Assembly (NCBI GenBank): GCA_022925895.1
Contig: JAKSYS010000329.1
Location: forward strand, 1-64,000
Reading direction: 5' to 3'
From: Fragilaria crotonensis
Taxonomy: Eukaryota; Bacillariophyta; Fragilariophyceae; Fragilariales; Fragilariaceae
DNA: 64,000 nt
Shown piece after piece: positions 31,989 through 44,300 of this stretch. Position 1 is the first letter of the stretch; each line of letters begins with the position of its first letter. The notes beneath the pieces are model-generated. The model made no database searches and was not told where the DNA came from. It saw only the letters and a list, made by a program, of their open reading frames with translations. Both the position numbers and the translations under genes were made by a program.

Positions 31989-34740
31989 GCGAATTTGGAT
32001 GCCCACTCTGTATATGGTTTTGTCTCAAGAACTGTGGAACTGTTGTGTGAGATGGATATAACAAAACAAGGGGCCACGACAGTGTTTCCAGAGACAAGGT
32101 GGTATGTTGGAGACCACTTCCACTCCCTCAACAGTGTTGACTCGTGTTCTTTAATTTCTTCTGTTGTTGATTGAACAACCAGTTGGTATCTCTCGTCCGG
32201 ATCCGCGGGTGAGTCAACAACAACTACAAGAGCCAAACGACAGGGGAAACTTCCCATGTTCCCCAAAGTCAATTATCATCCAGTCATGTATGGGACCATC
32301 GGACTGATAGCAGGGATGACATCGAAAGGTGTGGACATCTCGTTTGTATTCAGTACAAAATGTTATTGAGTCGGATTCCTTAAAGGAATCAAAAAGAAAC
32401 TCAATCAACTCCAGGGGGAAGAGCAAGTAAATCACGGTGAGTTCTGGTGTCCCATTCAATTTTGTACTGAATTTGTTTACTCGATTTGAATCGATAAACA
32501 CAGCCAAATGTTGCTTGTCCGGTGCTCTGAAAGATTCCATTCCTTGTTGTTTCATCATCATGGTGGCTGTCGGGTACATCAGCATCACCATCTGGTTGCT
32601 CCCATATGCGCGTGTGTATGGTGTCGATCATGAAGGAGTACATTAAACGTTGGGCTGCCTGAAGTTCATATGCAGAACCCTCAATTCGCTTCTGTGCCCG
32701 TCTCCCAGGGTGCTTTGCAGCAGGAATTAGAAGTGATTCTGGACGCTGTGCACAAAAGTTCACTGGAGAGCCAAACCGAGACATATCATCCACAATGTGT
32801 AACAACTCATGGAATTTCGAAACTTCCATGCATCCTCGGCATTGCTTTTCTGTCCTTCCTTCCTTATGATGGTTCCCTTTTTCTTACCCTTTTTCTTGTC
32901 ATCCTCCTTTCCCTCAACTTTCAAGGGAATGGACTGTTTGCACATATCCATGAAATTGCGAATGGAATCCTGATGTTTCTTCATTTCATTTGCAACATGT
33001 GCTGGATTTGTAGTCTCCCAGTAATGACTCTGGTTTAGCCAAGCATCGAAACAAAGGAGAGATTCAAGTACTTCAAGGACCTCAGGAACCTTCTTAGTTG
33101 TTCTTTTCTCAAGACATGTTTGGATCATTTGCCATCCTGCTTCATATTGGAAGAGGATGACAAACAAAAAAGAGGCCAACGCGTTCTGATGCAGTTATCT
33201 TTGTCAAATTTGTTACCCCATTGCTGAAATCTGTTGATGGATACTCCTTTCGGTAGGTTTGGCGATGAGACTTGTGAAATGCTATTGCAAGGTCATCAAA
33301 GGCAGCCTTCTTGGATGCTGGAAGACTGTCCAATATAAGTTTTGTTACTTTCTCGATGACACCTTTCGAAATGCATGCATTGTCTCCACAGGAGTGGCCC
33401 CAAAGATTCCACGCTCAGGGTCAGCAAAGGCAATGTGTTCAAATGCATTTTCAAGTTTATGTTGAGACCATCGTTTCCTGAGATCATCATCATTACTCCT
33501 GGCAATGAAACCCATATCCGAGGCTACCAGGTATTTGCAATGGACATCACAGTTCTTCAGATCATCATAATTGACATCACAGCACCGATGAGGGCGTTGG
33601 ATTCCACTGGTGTGAACACCATACCGACCACACAGCATATCTCCTTCTTGCATATCTTGAATGATGAACAACACACATGTGACAATGTCGACACAGATTC
33701 TACCCTTTGGACCAATTGGCAAATGAACACCACACAGTTGTGGTGAACATTTCCGAAAGGTCTCCAATACAGCATCCAGCTCCTTATGATAGATACGAAT
33801 GGCATCGCCCATACACGAAGTGTCTGCTTCTGAGCTGATGAGGACTTCCTCTTTGGGAGAAAGCCATGATAGCCCCATGCCTTGATACTCCTTCTGAATT
33901 TTTCTGTAAAAATGGCTGGAGTGAACATGTAGGGTTTAAGTGAAAAGCGATCATTCCCTGTTACAGAGGTACGATCAATCCATTGGATGATTGGAACAAA
34001 CAATTGCTTCTGAGGATCTGTGATTAATCGATCATACGCCTTGCGATAGACACTCCCGGACAGTGCCTCACCCAAAACATTGCTGCCTTTCAATTTGTGG
34101 TAGGGCTTCAGGGGATCATTGATATCGATGGCAAGGTTTTCTGCAGTCATAATGCTTGGATTTTGCAGCAAACTTAGCAACTGTGAAGCGAAGTCAAAAC
34201 AAATCACATCTGATGGAGAGCCATGATGTACATCCACTCTTCGTACAAAGGGAAGCAGTCTTTTCCCATTACGAACTGAGTTGATCAGGGCATCAACATT
34301 TTTGGCACGCGAGAGTCCACCCACTGGGTTGTAAGAATAATTATCAGCAGATGCAGAGCGTGCCCACTCCAGGACTTGACCAAAAGTGTAGTCGGGTGCA
34401 TTGGCATGGTCCAGGATTTTGAGGAGAGAAACAGTCCACTTCTGATCGGTAGTATACATGAAGTTTGAACGAAATGATGGGGCTTCCACATCTTCATCAA
34501 GTGCAGAATTCGTACAGGTAAGAATGTTTGGGTCATCACTTAACATGGACAAATCATCACTTTTGTTGCAGTCCTCGATGTCCTCACAAGAAGTGCTTTC
34601 AACTTCCACACCATTGCCAGCCGGAAACTGCAGAAGGTTGTCTGTGCCATCAAAATCCATGTGGGGATCATTCACCATATGTCGCCTTAAAGGGCAGGCC
34701 TCTTGTTACTTGTGCATGTGATATTCCCATCCTCATGAAG
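31985..34740 (-). CDS. Transposon gene 2: Plavaka/CACTA-like transposase (multi-frame)
   Basis: Reads leftward from an ATG at 34678 (MVNDPHMDFDGTDN) or slightly upstream. The core is PLKPYHKLKG, then FVPIIQWIDRTSVTGNDRFS (about 34000-33940; first candidate catalytic Asp) and RRSIKAWGYHGFLP, which follows the order of fungal Plavaka transposases (VPIIxxxDKTxLT, then IRRxPSxxAxxLLGYLP). Next come IIQDMQEGDMLCGRYG (about 33655-33605; second Asp) and GIFGATPVETMHAFRKG (about 33410-33355; candidate Glu before the His). The C-terminal part ends with CHPCYQSDGPIHDWMIIDFG and a beta-rich tail, similar to the HxNYRxxxxxYDWV end of such transposases. The reading frame changes about five times over 2.7 kb. 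Introns are likely for some. The stop TAG (31987-31985) overlaps gene 1's stop TAA (31986-31988) tail to tail. Confidence 0.55.
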
Positions 34741-35388
34741 ACGGCGACGGTGTGAAGCAGAAGCCCCATGTGTTGCTGCATGGTGTGATTTCTTCACAAT
34801 GAAATTATAACACCCGATGTTTCTATCAATATGCTGTGTATATGCTGCTTGATTGGAAAAGGGTTTCTTGTTGAAATTCAGGCAGAAGGGGTTTTGACAG
34901 AAGAGCAGGGGTGCCTTTGAGGAAGCAGACGAGGACAACATTTTGAAGAGAAGGTTTTGAAGAAAGGGTTTTGAAGAGGACGAGTGAAGTGAAAATGAGG
35001 TGTTGAAATTGACAGGACACAGATTCACTAAACAGAAGTTCGGGAAAGCGTGCATTCAAATTGTACATTTACTTTCGGTACATTTTTGGTGTATGTAAAG
35101 AATGAAGGGGTGTGGTATGAATTCAAAATTTGAAAACCCTGCATGAATGTAGAACCTACATACCAACTCGGTACTTGGTATGAAATTCAAATGGTGGCAA
35201 AAAGACTATCCCACAAACAGGATTTTCAGTGTTCAAAATTTGGCGCACAATCGGAAAGTTTTTCACACAACAAGGAAGCACCACAAATACAACCATGGCA
35301 TCAATGGCACACCAAACAGCAGCAGGCATGACTGCCTTAAAGCCCAGCTCTAGGAAACAAAGGAGAGACTTCATAAGAGGCGTGAACA

Positions 35389-36797
35389 GTGACCACAGAT
35401 CCCAATGATCTGATTCAAAGTGACAACGAGGAGGAGGAGGAGGAAGAAGTGCCACGGAAAATGGATGCAAAACTAGGACAGAAGCATGCATACGGAAATC
35501 CACCATCCCTACCTTCAACTATTAAAGTCGGGAAATCAAGTGACAGCCAACTAACATCATCGGTTCCAGGGCTAAGCAGCATAGTGGACATGAGCATGAC
35601 GGAAAATACAGAAGAGAATCAAATCAGTGTGATCAAGACTTGCATCAAAAAACACGTGTTCTCTATTTGGAAGTTCTATCAAAAAGACTATCATTCTCAT
35701 TTCAGTGAAGATGAGAAAACACTTTGTGGCTTTATCATGAAGCACACAAACATTCGAGGAACCGAAAACTGGTGGCTTGGGATGCGGAGAATAGTTGTAA
35801 AAACACACTGATCTTCGAACAATGCAATAAAAAACATGCAAACGAAATTCAAAGGTGAGGAATTGAAGTGAGTGTACTTTGCCAAAGCCGAGCATACTCA
35901 CACTCACTTGCATTCAACATCAAACACCTTGCATCCAGAGGATTCACTTCCAATTTAGGAACGTATGAACACAGCCTATACAGTGGAAGCGAGGAAGAAA
36001 CCAGTTACCTCCTCAAGATGAGGGATAATATCTGCTACTATGCCCAAATCATAGACACCTATGCCCCATGCATTGTCGGCAGCAGCAAGTGGAATAACAC
36101 TATCAACATGGAGAACCACTGTGCAACAACTGACAGAAAAGTATGGAGCAAGAAAATCCTGTCCATAAGTGATGAAGCATTCATTTTGCTGTGCCTGATC
36201 AACTATGGGAAGAGGTGGTTCGCGGAATTAGTTAAGACAGAGAAAATGGTAAGTTTATCCGAATGGTTTGTCACAGAACAAACAACAAGAAACTGACTTG
36301 TTTTGTTATCACTTGTTGGAAACAGCGAATTGGTACATGGACTGATGAGGACAACAACAACCTACCCGTAAGTTACACTATGATACTAAATGAAATGAAA
36401 AACCACATCCTAACTTCTGACCAATCTTTGCAATACCATGTTCGCAGCCACCACTTTACACATTCTCCAGGAACAAGGGTGCTCATGATAATGGGGAGGC
36501 TGTGGTTGGTCACAGGTGGGAATGAGGAAATACGATGAATTATACATGGCCATCAAGAATGATAGAAAGAAATCAACCACCCCAACATTCAACCAGGAAC
36601 TACTTAAAATGTTTCTGTCCAGAAGGAAAAAGGAGTCTGGCCGGGGGGTCAGGAAACAATTTGATGACAAGGGTAAGAAACGCCCACACAAGTGCATTGA
36701 TGTATTTGACGAGGACTCTGATGAGGAGGATGATAACTACTCCAGTCATCTTGCTCCTGAACTTGTCTACAGTGAATTGAAAGTGGAGGCAGTTTAG
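35389..36797 (+). CDS. Transposon gene 3: unrecognised accessory protein, spliced
   Basis: First block 35389-35811: an acidic start (EEEEEEV), then NQISVIKTCIKKHVFSIWKF and WWLGMRRIVV. Second block 35868-36248: YYAQIIDTYAPCIVG and ISDEAFILLCLINYGKRWF. A GT-AG intron is clear at 36249-36325 (ATG|GTAAGT ... AACAG|CGA), joining EKM to RIGTWTDEDNNNLP. A second lies at 36368-36447 (CCC|GTAAGT ... CGCAG|CCA), joining NNLP to PLYTFSRNKGAHDNGEAVVG. The last block to 36797 is basic then acidic (VFDEDSDEEDD). One more frame change remains near 36510. The paralogue at 13703-14499 keeps the same blocks, which supports the exon choice. No function can be named. The position beside the right end suggests a role in the element's own movement or control. 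Confidence 0.6.
36249..36325 (+). other. GT-AG intron 1 of transposon gene 3
   Basis: 77 bp, donor GTAAGT, acceptor AACAG. Splicing keeps the frame and restores a continuous protein that matches the paralogue in order. Confidence 0.7.
36368..36447 (+). other. GT-AG intron 2 of transposon gene 3
   Basis: 80 bp, donor GTAAGT, acceptor TTCGCAG. Joined exons encode NNLPPPLYTFSRNKGAHDNG, aligning with GKYTSSVMDHCLYGG in the paralogue. Confidence 0.65.
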
Positions 36798-37333
36798 AAT
36801 AGATCAGACACTTAGTAATGAATAGTAGAATGGTTCATCAAAGCCACACGAATAGGCACAATTAAAACTAATCTCCAACAAAAGTTAAAATGAGCGACAA
36901 TAACATCTATTATATGAACAATGTCAGCTCAGAACTACTGAGGTGATTACTTCATACACACTACACAGCAAACTTCTTCTTTCGAATATCTAATTCAGGA
37001 ATTGAAATTCATGATCACAAATGAAGAAGTGGTATAGTTCATATATTTAGAGTCCAAGAGTTCAGGAATCCCACCCGAGTGTTAGTAAAAATGAGTCAGT
37101 GAAATTCAGGAATTGAAATTTTGGAGCTCAGGAATGCAAAGTATGAGCTCCTATGCAAGAGATGAAAAAGTTCAGGAAACATAAATTTCAGAGTTCAGGA
37201 ATACGAGGAAACCCGCTTCATACACATGATGTACAAGCTCTTTAGTCCTAAGTTTTTACCTATATTTTAGGTAAAAATTATGAACAAAAAATTCTCATAT
37301 CAAAGATAATTGGTTTTTCATATCCAAGAGCCG
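36798..37333. repeat. Right subterminal region with TTCAGGA repeats
   Basis: AT-rich, no gene. TTCAGGAAT occurs at about 36992, 37062, 37104, 37163 (TTCAGGAAA) and 37195, and CTCAGGAAT at about 37130, spaced 30-70 bp. Mirror of the left subterminal zone. Probable transposase binding sites by analogy with CACTA elements. Confidence 0.6.
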
Positions 37334-37359
37334 ACTTGGTTTTGGCACCCTTAGATGTA
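37334..37359 (-). repeat. Right terminal inverted repeat of the large transposon
   Basis: ACTTGG, then TTTTGGCACCCTTAGATGTA; complement of 25472-25497 with one difference. Confidence 0.85.
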
Positions 37360-37444
37360 GACGTAAGGTTCTGGAAAGTGTGGTCTGACAGGTTATGAGC
37401 ATTAATTTTACGCCACATTCCTCCGTGTTGCCCTTCTGACGCGC

Positions 37445-38553
37445 GTGCACACGTCAGGTGCATCCCGGCCCAGCTTAAGTATCCCGGTGCTTCGACGCCC
37501 GCTTCACGCATCTGCCCCTTTTCGACCACTCGAATGTCTGTGTTGTTATCACAGTGGATATTCAGGGCTGTCCCTTGGCGGAGATCCCGCTCACCAAGCT
37601 CTTCGATGTTCCATCCTCGACCCACCGCGATACTTCTATCACGATACCATCCGCGAGTCCGTCGCCCTCCAACTTGAGGACACGCCCTGGCTTCGTCGTG
37701 CCGACGACGCTCGGCGTCTCATCCACGATGCTGGTTTTGGCATGATGTACCATGCCCGGGATCGCACGTCGATCATCACGCTTCGCAAGCCTGCGCTCCA
37801 GCGGTTGATTCTCCAGTGCCTTCAGGAACGTCCCCGCCCATCCAGTACCATACATGTCCACGTTCTGATCCGCTTTTTATTGCCTGACGTCGACATTCCG
37901 AAGCCGCCCCAGACACCTCTCACGTCCGACAGTGAACGTGACAGCCGCTCCCGCTCCTCCCAAGGACTCCCGTCTGAAATACGCACCGTCGCTTCCGAGT
38001 CGTCTGCGGTTCCCGCGTCCGGCACCTTCGGGCCTGTCGCGGCCGCGTAGGTCGTCCCTGACGTCGCTACCCCTCCGACGCCCACGGATCCCCTTCCTGC
38101 TGCCGCTGTGCCTTCTACTTTTCGTGGCAACCCCGTGGATATCGGGACCGTCAACGATCGCGGTACCCCTTCGGACCACTACCAGACTCCGACGGAAGAC
38201 GCCCCGCCTCACTCGGCGGCCCGTACGATGTTCGACTCTGGCACCACGGCGCGATCCCGTGCGCTTGTTCGCAAGCCGACTCGGAAATCATCCGTTCTCG
38301 GCTGAAGTCACCTTCGGCGCAGAGACTTTCGAGGAATACATGCCGCAGTTCATGTATGCGGAAGTCAAATTCAAGGACTTTTGCAAGGCTGTTATCCCGA
38401 AGTTTGACTCCCAACGACAGGATTCTTTCCTTCACTGGTACAAGCTCTTCTGCTCCACATGCTTGCAATGGGGCGTCTGGTGTCCTCCCTACGAATCCGC
38501 CCAAGAGGATATGGTTCATGGCGCTTACACATTTTTCAGCACAAATTTAGCGT
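37445..38553 (+). mobile_element. GC-rich gag-like fossil of an unplaced retroelement
   Basis: Noticeably GC-richer than either neighbour. Frames carry YFYHDTIRESVALQLEDTPW and, near the end, a helical segment with CKAVIPKFDSQRQDSFLHWY and CSTCLQWGVWCPPYESAQ, which looks like a capsid-type gag domain. Family not identified. Broken, a few breaks, no terminal repeats seen. The long LINE begins directly at its right edge, so the LINE inserted into it. Confidence 0.35.
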
Positions 38554-38619
38554 AACTACATCCTGTCCGTCGTCCGTCCCTACCAAGAAAGATACGAAGA
38601 CCTTTGTGGAGCTTCCACC

Positions 38620-41347
38620 ATGACCGAAGGCCCTCGTCCACCACCACCGTCTCCCAAGGCAACTCTCCCTACTATCTCCGACATTCGTTTTGGCTTCCTT
38701 ACCCAGGATTGGCTCAATCCACATGAATCCATTTTTTAATTCGTTGAAAACGGCAGAAGAACAGTACAGACTTCTTGCCGACGATGACGCCTATCGTCAA
38801 ACCGTGTCTCCAACTACATGGTCTCGATTTGTCCATCTCGGTTGCCCTACAACCACCGGTTTCCATTTTGACAAAATTTGGAATAACTTCGACTCTGACC
38901 CGTCTCTCCTCTACCAACTGATCTGGTATACATACCTCTACTATGTCGACCGAGAACTTGAAATTCCCATGAAGCTTGAACACTGGGCCACCACAGTCGT
39001 TCAACCTTATCTTGCTAGTCATTCACCACAGACGCTCTTGGTTGACACACTACAGACTACGTGGTCAATGATTGAAAACAAACATGAACCTTGGATTCAC
39101 GTCGGAAGCAACAAAAGACCAGCAAGTACGATGCAGGAGAAATCAGGCAAAGTTATCGACAGACTTGAGAGCAACCGCACTCCTGTTCAACCAAAACCTA
39201 CCCTGCCAACCAATATCCCTCCCATCCCTGAAGAAAGTGAAGACGACCCCGAATTGGAAAAAACTCCAACAACCGACAATATTTCGCAAACATCATCTGA
39301 TGATGCTGAGCAATCTGCTCTCATCCCTAATCTCAAAGTGTCTATGAACGATGGCACCCACAGAGTAACCTTTCGTATGAAGCAAAAAATCGATGTGAAC
39401 AACATCGAGAAGGCAACAACTGAGATCCACCACACCATTCAAGAATTACTAGCAGCCGTTTTCTCTGAAGACGACGGATATATGTATCGCTGGTCAAGAG
39501 ACGAACTGACTGATCCGAAAGTAGTTTCTGACATGTCCTTATCACAACTTCGTTCATATATGCCAAAGATCAACATCATGCCTACTCAAGCAATGGTCAT
39601 CTTCTCAGTAAGATTTGGTTTCACTGATCTTAATCCAACTAACTGGAGAAATAAGATCTTGACAAAAGAGATTCTACAAGATTTTCAGACGACAATATCG
39701 ACCTCAAATTCGAAGAGCACTAGCGGAAGATTGGTTGTGGCAGGTTACGTCCTACTGAAGTCTCCGAACTTGACTCACAGAATCAGGTATCTCCAAAGTC
39801 TTCGGAGCAACCTTCCGGAAAATACCCCAGGCTTTGACATTCTTCTCCATCGTCGCACCCCAACAGATCAAAAGATAGACCATCTCGCGATTCAATGCGG
39901 TGAAAATCACGTTCATCCTCTCAGTAATGCACTTCTCAATGTTCTTGACGGGAAAAAAGCAGGAGTATATGTTCCACGTTTCGCGTTTTCCACTATGACA
40001 ACGACAGAAGTATCTGACATTTTCCTGAAACATGACAACTATGTCAAAACGCAAAAAATGATTCCATTATCTCCCTTTATCACTAACTTGGATACCGTTC
40101 GATGTGAGCACAGAAGTACCCCAATTGAACGGACGACAAGACAATGGGCATATTCCTTGAATACAGAAGATGGTAAGAGCATGAAATGCGACGTCGTCAA
40201 CGGAGGTTATGATCAGAAGGCGTATATTCTCGTTCCACCACAGCACGAAGAAATGGCAAGAAGCGCGCTCGAAGAATATAAGACAATGATTTTCCCATTT
40301 GCGCAACGCGAAGCTAGGTTCCGTGAAAGCATTGGCCCGCCTTCAGTTATCCTTTTTTCAACAAAGATTAAGGCAAGTCTTGAAGTCTTTGATTCCATCT
40401 CTTCTTCCGAGTTCTGGCAGAAAGCACCAAAAACAGTAAGACATGAAAATTCGGAGCACACACAGGATGAACAGAGCTACGAGGAACATAGTTCAATGTC
40501 ATCATCAAACACAAACAAATGGTCAAAAGCACCGACAAAGGATAAATCCAGGTCAAGCTTCATCAACAGTCAAAGCCGACAACTATCTCCACAAGACAAC
40601 GGAAACAAAGACACGCAGTTAGAGGGATTGACAACCGCAACAAACTCGACAAAATCTGGATTCACTTCTGCAATGGAATCTGGATTTCAATCACGGTTCC
40701 GTGAACTAGAGGCACTGATAAAAATGCAACAAGAGGAAATTGAGAAGTCGGCAACATTGACCACCAAAAGTAATCGACAAATGGCACAGCAATTGAAACG
40801 GCTGGATTCAGTAGATGATAGGTTATTGAAGCAGGAGGAAACATTTGTCGATCTCGAAGACAAGATGGTTAAGTCCCTGGACAGACAACTAGATCTCGGA
40901 ACAAATATGCTCCAAATGCGCGATCAATTTCAGCAACAGTTGGATATGTTAATGACGGCAGTCACGAACCTAGCAGAACACAGGGCAGCGATACCTACTG
41001 CGAGACAATTAACGACAGTCACAGACATGGATGCTATTGATCATCACTCGACTAAGTCCGCGTCCACATCGTCCCAAAAAACCGAGCACAGCGGATCTCA
41101 GGGGAAAGTTCACTCTCCAGAAAAGAAAAAGCAACGAGCTACTTCAGATGATGTTTTCTTCTCTCCAACAAATTCCTCAGACGATACCTCTATGCGCTCC
41201 GAAGATGGTTCAAAAGAAAACACTAGTTCACATCAATCAACAACCTCGTATGATTCCCACATTTCGATGGAAAATCTGGAAGAAATATCCACTACCTTGG
41301 AGTCACGATACAAAGAAAACGCTCCAGGAAGTGGGCATGAGCCATGA
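38620..41347 (+). pseudogene. LINE ORF1 (nucleic acid-binding, coiled coil)
   Basis: The likely true start is ATG at 38620 (MTEGPRPPPPSPKATLPT), in a frame that closes near 38740. The remaining 885-codon frame (38690-41347) continues the same protein, so one frameshift separates them. The N-terminal domain (TWSRFVHLG...YVDRELEIPMKLEHWATTVV) matches ORF1 of the LINE at 54049. A middle DGTHRVTFRMK block is conserved too. Residues about 665-770 (LIKMQQEEIEKSATL ... MLQMRDQFQQQLDMLMTAV) form a coiled coil, usual for ORF1 trimers. The C-terminus is Ser/Thr-rich and ends at the ATGA overlap with ORF2. Confidence 0.7.
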
Positions 41348-44300
41348 GTCGAAATAAAAGCAGAAACCACATGTTCTCATCTTCAAAAGGCCTGAAGACA
41401 AATAGTGCAAATCACCACATAGTCCCAATTGAATTAACAAACCCATATCACAATTATGGATTCGGAAAACGAAGCGACAGAGAAGCGGAAACGGCTGACC
41501 CGGCACAAAAGCAAAAGCATGGCACAACACGTTTACCAACGTCACATAAGCTGCTCACTCCAAAACAGCGAATTGGACGTAAGATCTGGGAGAAGCCAAT
41601 CGACCCTGACCCGACAAGAAGCTTTGGGGATACAATATATGAAAAATCATCGGACTCGTTAAGGATCTACTTCCAAAATGTCAAGGGTCTAACCTACTCG
41701 ACTGGTCTAGAGGACTATTACTATTATGTGCAGAGTCTGACCGCTCTCCACATTGATATAGCAGGATTATCGGAGACCAATACGGCATGGCAGCACCTAC
41801 ACCTACAAGCGGATTTTCGAAGTCAAATACGAAAACACTACCGTCAAAGCAGGGTTTCTTTTGGTTTTCCGTCTTCAGACATTGATAAATGTTCAGACAG
41901 CGAAACCTATCAAGCAGGAGGAAATTTGACAATGGTCGTCGGAAACATCACATCTAGCAGCTTCTCGGAAGGATGTTTCGATCCTACTGGCCTGGGTAGA
42001 TGGAGCGGGTTGCAATTCAGAGGAAAAGATGGTTTTAAACTCACAGCAATAACAGCGTACAGAACATGCTCGGGCAACATCCGGACTTCTCCTCTGGGAA
42101 GCACATACAGCAGAGAATATAATTTCTTCAGGAGCCAAGGTCAGCAGTCCCCGAATCCACGTCTACTATTCATTCGACAACTGGAAACTCAAATACGACA
42201 GCTACAACGGGAAGGAAATGCAATTCTCCTTATGTTAGACGCAAACGCTGACTTCAGAGATACAAATTTTATGGATATGATCTCTGCGTGCGACTTACAT
42301 GATCTCCATCAATCTAACCCACCTCAATCAACATATATAGGTTCTGCCAAGAGAAGGATTGATTATATGTTTGGATGTAATAGCATCAAAGATGCCGTCA
42401 CCCGTGCAGGGGCACTTTCATATACGGAAGGCCCACAATCGGACCATCGCGGTTTGTTCGTCGATATCAAGATTCCAGAGTTAGGGAGCCTGCTACAAGC
42501 CAACCCGTTAGCAAACAAATCAAATCGTTTCTTATACACGGGAAATCCAGAGCTGGTTGAAGCATTTATTAAAAGCGTAAAAAAATACTACGCCGAACAT
42601 CGAATGATACAGCGTATTGAAGAGTTATTCACCAACCAAAGCACAATGACCCGAGACGAAATAATGTCATGCTTAATCAAGTGGGATCAGGATCAAGGTA
42701 GAGCTATGCACATGGCTGAAGATAAACTCAGGGTTCCATCGAAGAAATATTCATGGTCTCCCAAACTGCGAAACGCGGCTATAATTCGACGATATTGGAT
42801 ACTAGTCTTCGGGAAGTAAGAGAACAGCTGAACTACGAGAATACTTTTCTCAGATGGCAACGACAAATTCAAGCAGGCGACAAATCGTTCACTCTCCCAT
42901 TTTTGAAAACTCCGCTTGATCAGGCTGAAATAAGTAAACAGCTGACAAGGTCAACAAGATCATTTCGAAAAATCCAACGTGATTCCATAGAACTCCGCCA
43001 ACGTTCATACGAACAATTACTGGCTGATTATATGTCGGACGAAAACCCGAAGACTTTAAAGGAGTCCCAAAGAAAGTACAAAAACGTTCAACGGACAATT
43101 GATAGTGAAACTAGCAAAGCAACGTTTGGAAACCTTCGGAATGTCGTGAAGCCCACTTCGACCTCCGCATTATCTCAACTGGAGATTCCAAGACCGAAAG
43201 GAGATACACCGACAGTGCCGGGAGACAATATACAGCAAATTCTGAACAACACGGATTCCGAGGACCTATTATGGGATGTCGTAATTGACCGATCTGATAT
43301 AGAACGCCACTTGGTCACATACAATCGCGAAGCATTTCGAGCAGCTGCCAAATCTCCCTGTGGTCATGGTATTATATACAATGCAATAACTTTTTCCAGT
43401 CTATCTTCCCAAGCATCGAGGCTTTTAGAAGGACACATACCCAAGGAGTGGTACGGCAACGACAGAGTACTAAAGGAATTCCTAGCGTCTTTCGCGATGC
43501 CGCCCCAAGTCCTCAGCAAAGAAGAGATATCGACCGATATATCGGAAGACGATGTGAAAAAAGGATTCACACACTGGAGAGAAACAACAACGACCTCTCC
43601 TTCAGGCCGCCACTTAGGGCACTACAAGGCACTAATACAGGATCCAGTTCTACTTCGGTGTCTCTCACTCTTCCTACAAATTGCATTAAAACACGGCATT
43701 GCAATCCCGAGATGGTGTAAAGCTACAAACGTCATGATCGAAAAAGATCCAGGCCGCCCAAAAATCAACAGACTGAGAATAATCCATTTGTTTGAAGCCG
43801 ATTTCAATTTCATATTGAAACTGATGTGGGGTCATCGGCTAGTCAGACGAGCAACGGAACTTGACATTCTTCATTCCGGGCAGCACGGGACAATCCCTGG
43901 TCGATCTGCAATAGATCCAATTATGCTGACACAACTCACAACAGACATTATACGAGTGCAACGGACCAACATGATCAGATTTGATAATGACGCCTCCGCC
44001 TGTTATGATAGGATAATTGTCGCCCTCGGCATGCTGGCGGCAACGAGGTGCGGGATGCCTGAAAACGCCATCAGCACGCACGCTAAAGCTCTGGAATTGA
44101 TGCAATATACCGTCAAGACAGTATATGGTATCTCAGAAGAAAACTATTGTGGTACCGAGTTCGAACCTCTTTTTGGAACCGATCAGGGCAGTGGTGCCTC
44201 GCCGGCTGTTTGGCTCACATTGGTTGTGATACTTTTACACACCTTAGACAGATTGATACCAGAAAGGATGGCCATTGCTTCACCAAACGGGCAAATCCAT

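Larger units (their letters stand above)
25472..37359. mobile_element. Large Plavaka/CACTA-like DNA transposon, 11.9 kb, with three gene blocks
   Basis: The termini are inverted: 25472 onward reads TACATCTAAGGGTGCCAAAA and the reverse strand from 37359 reads the same, 25 of 26 bases matching in total. A second inverted block (TTGATA..GAATTTTTT) follows about 10 to 30 bp further in. Immediate flanks are TACGTA (25466-25471) and GACGTA (37360-37365), a possible 6-bp target duplication with one mismatch. Both subterminal zones are AT-rich and studded with TTCAGGA words, as in CACTA-type elements where the transposase binds repeated subterminal sites. Inside are gene 1 (27660-31988, plus), the transposase (31985-34740, minus) and gene 3 (35389-36797, plus). 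No capsid, polymerase or integrase gene is present, so it is not a Polinton. Family placement rests on transposase motifs. Confidence 0.75.

Noticed and set aside
25472-37359. Polinton/virus-like element
   Set aside because: Size and a cysteine protease invited the idea, but there is no DNA polymerase B, integrase, packaging ATPase or capsid gene, and the transposase motifs are of the Plavaka/CACTA kind.
37932-38212. Overlapping Arg/Pro/Ser-rich frames on both strands in the GC-rich block
   Set aside because: High GC leaves stops rare in all frames. Only the gag-like segment shows folded-domain character.
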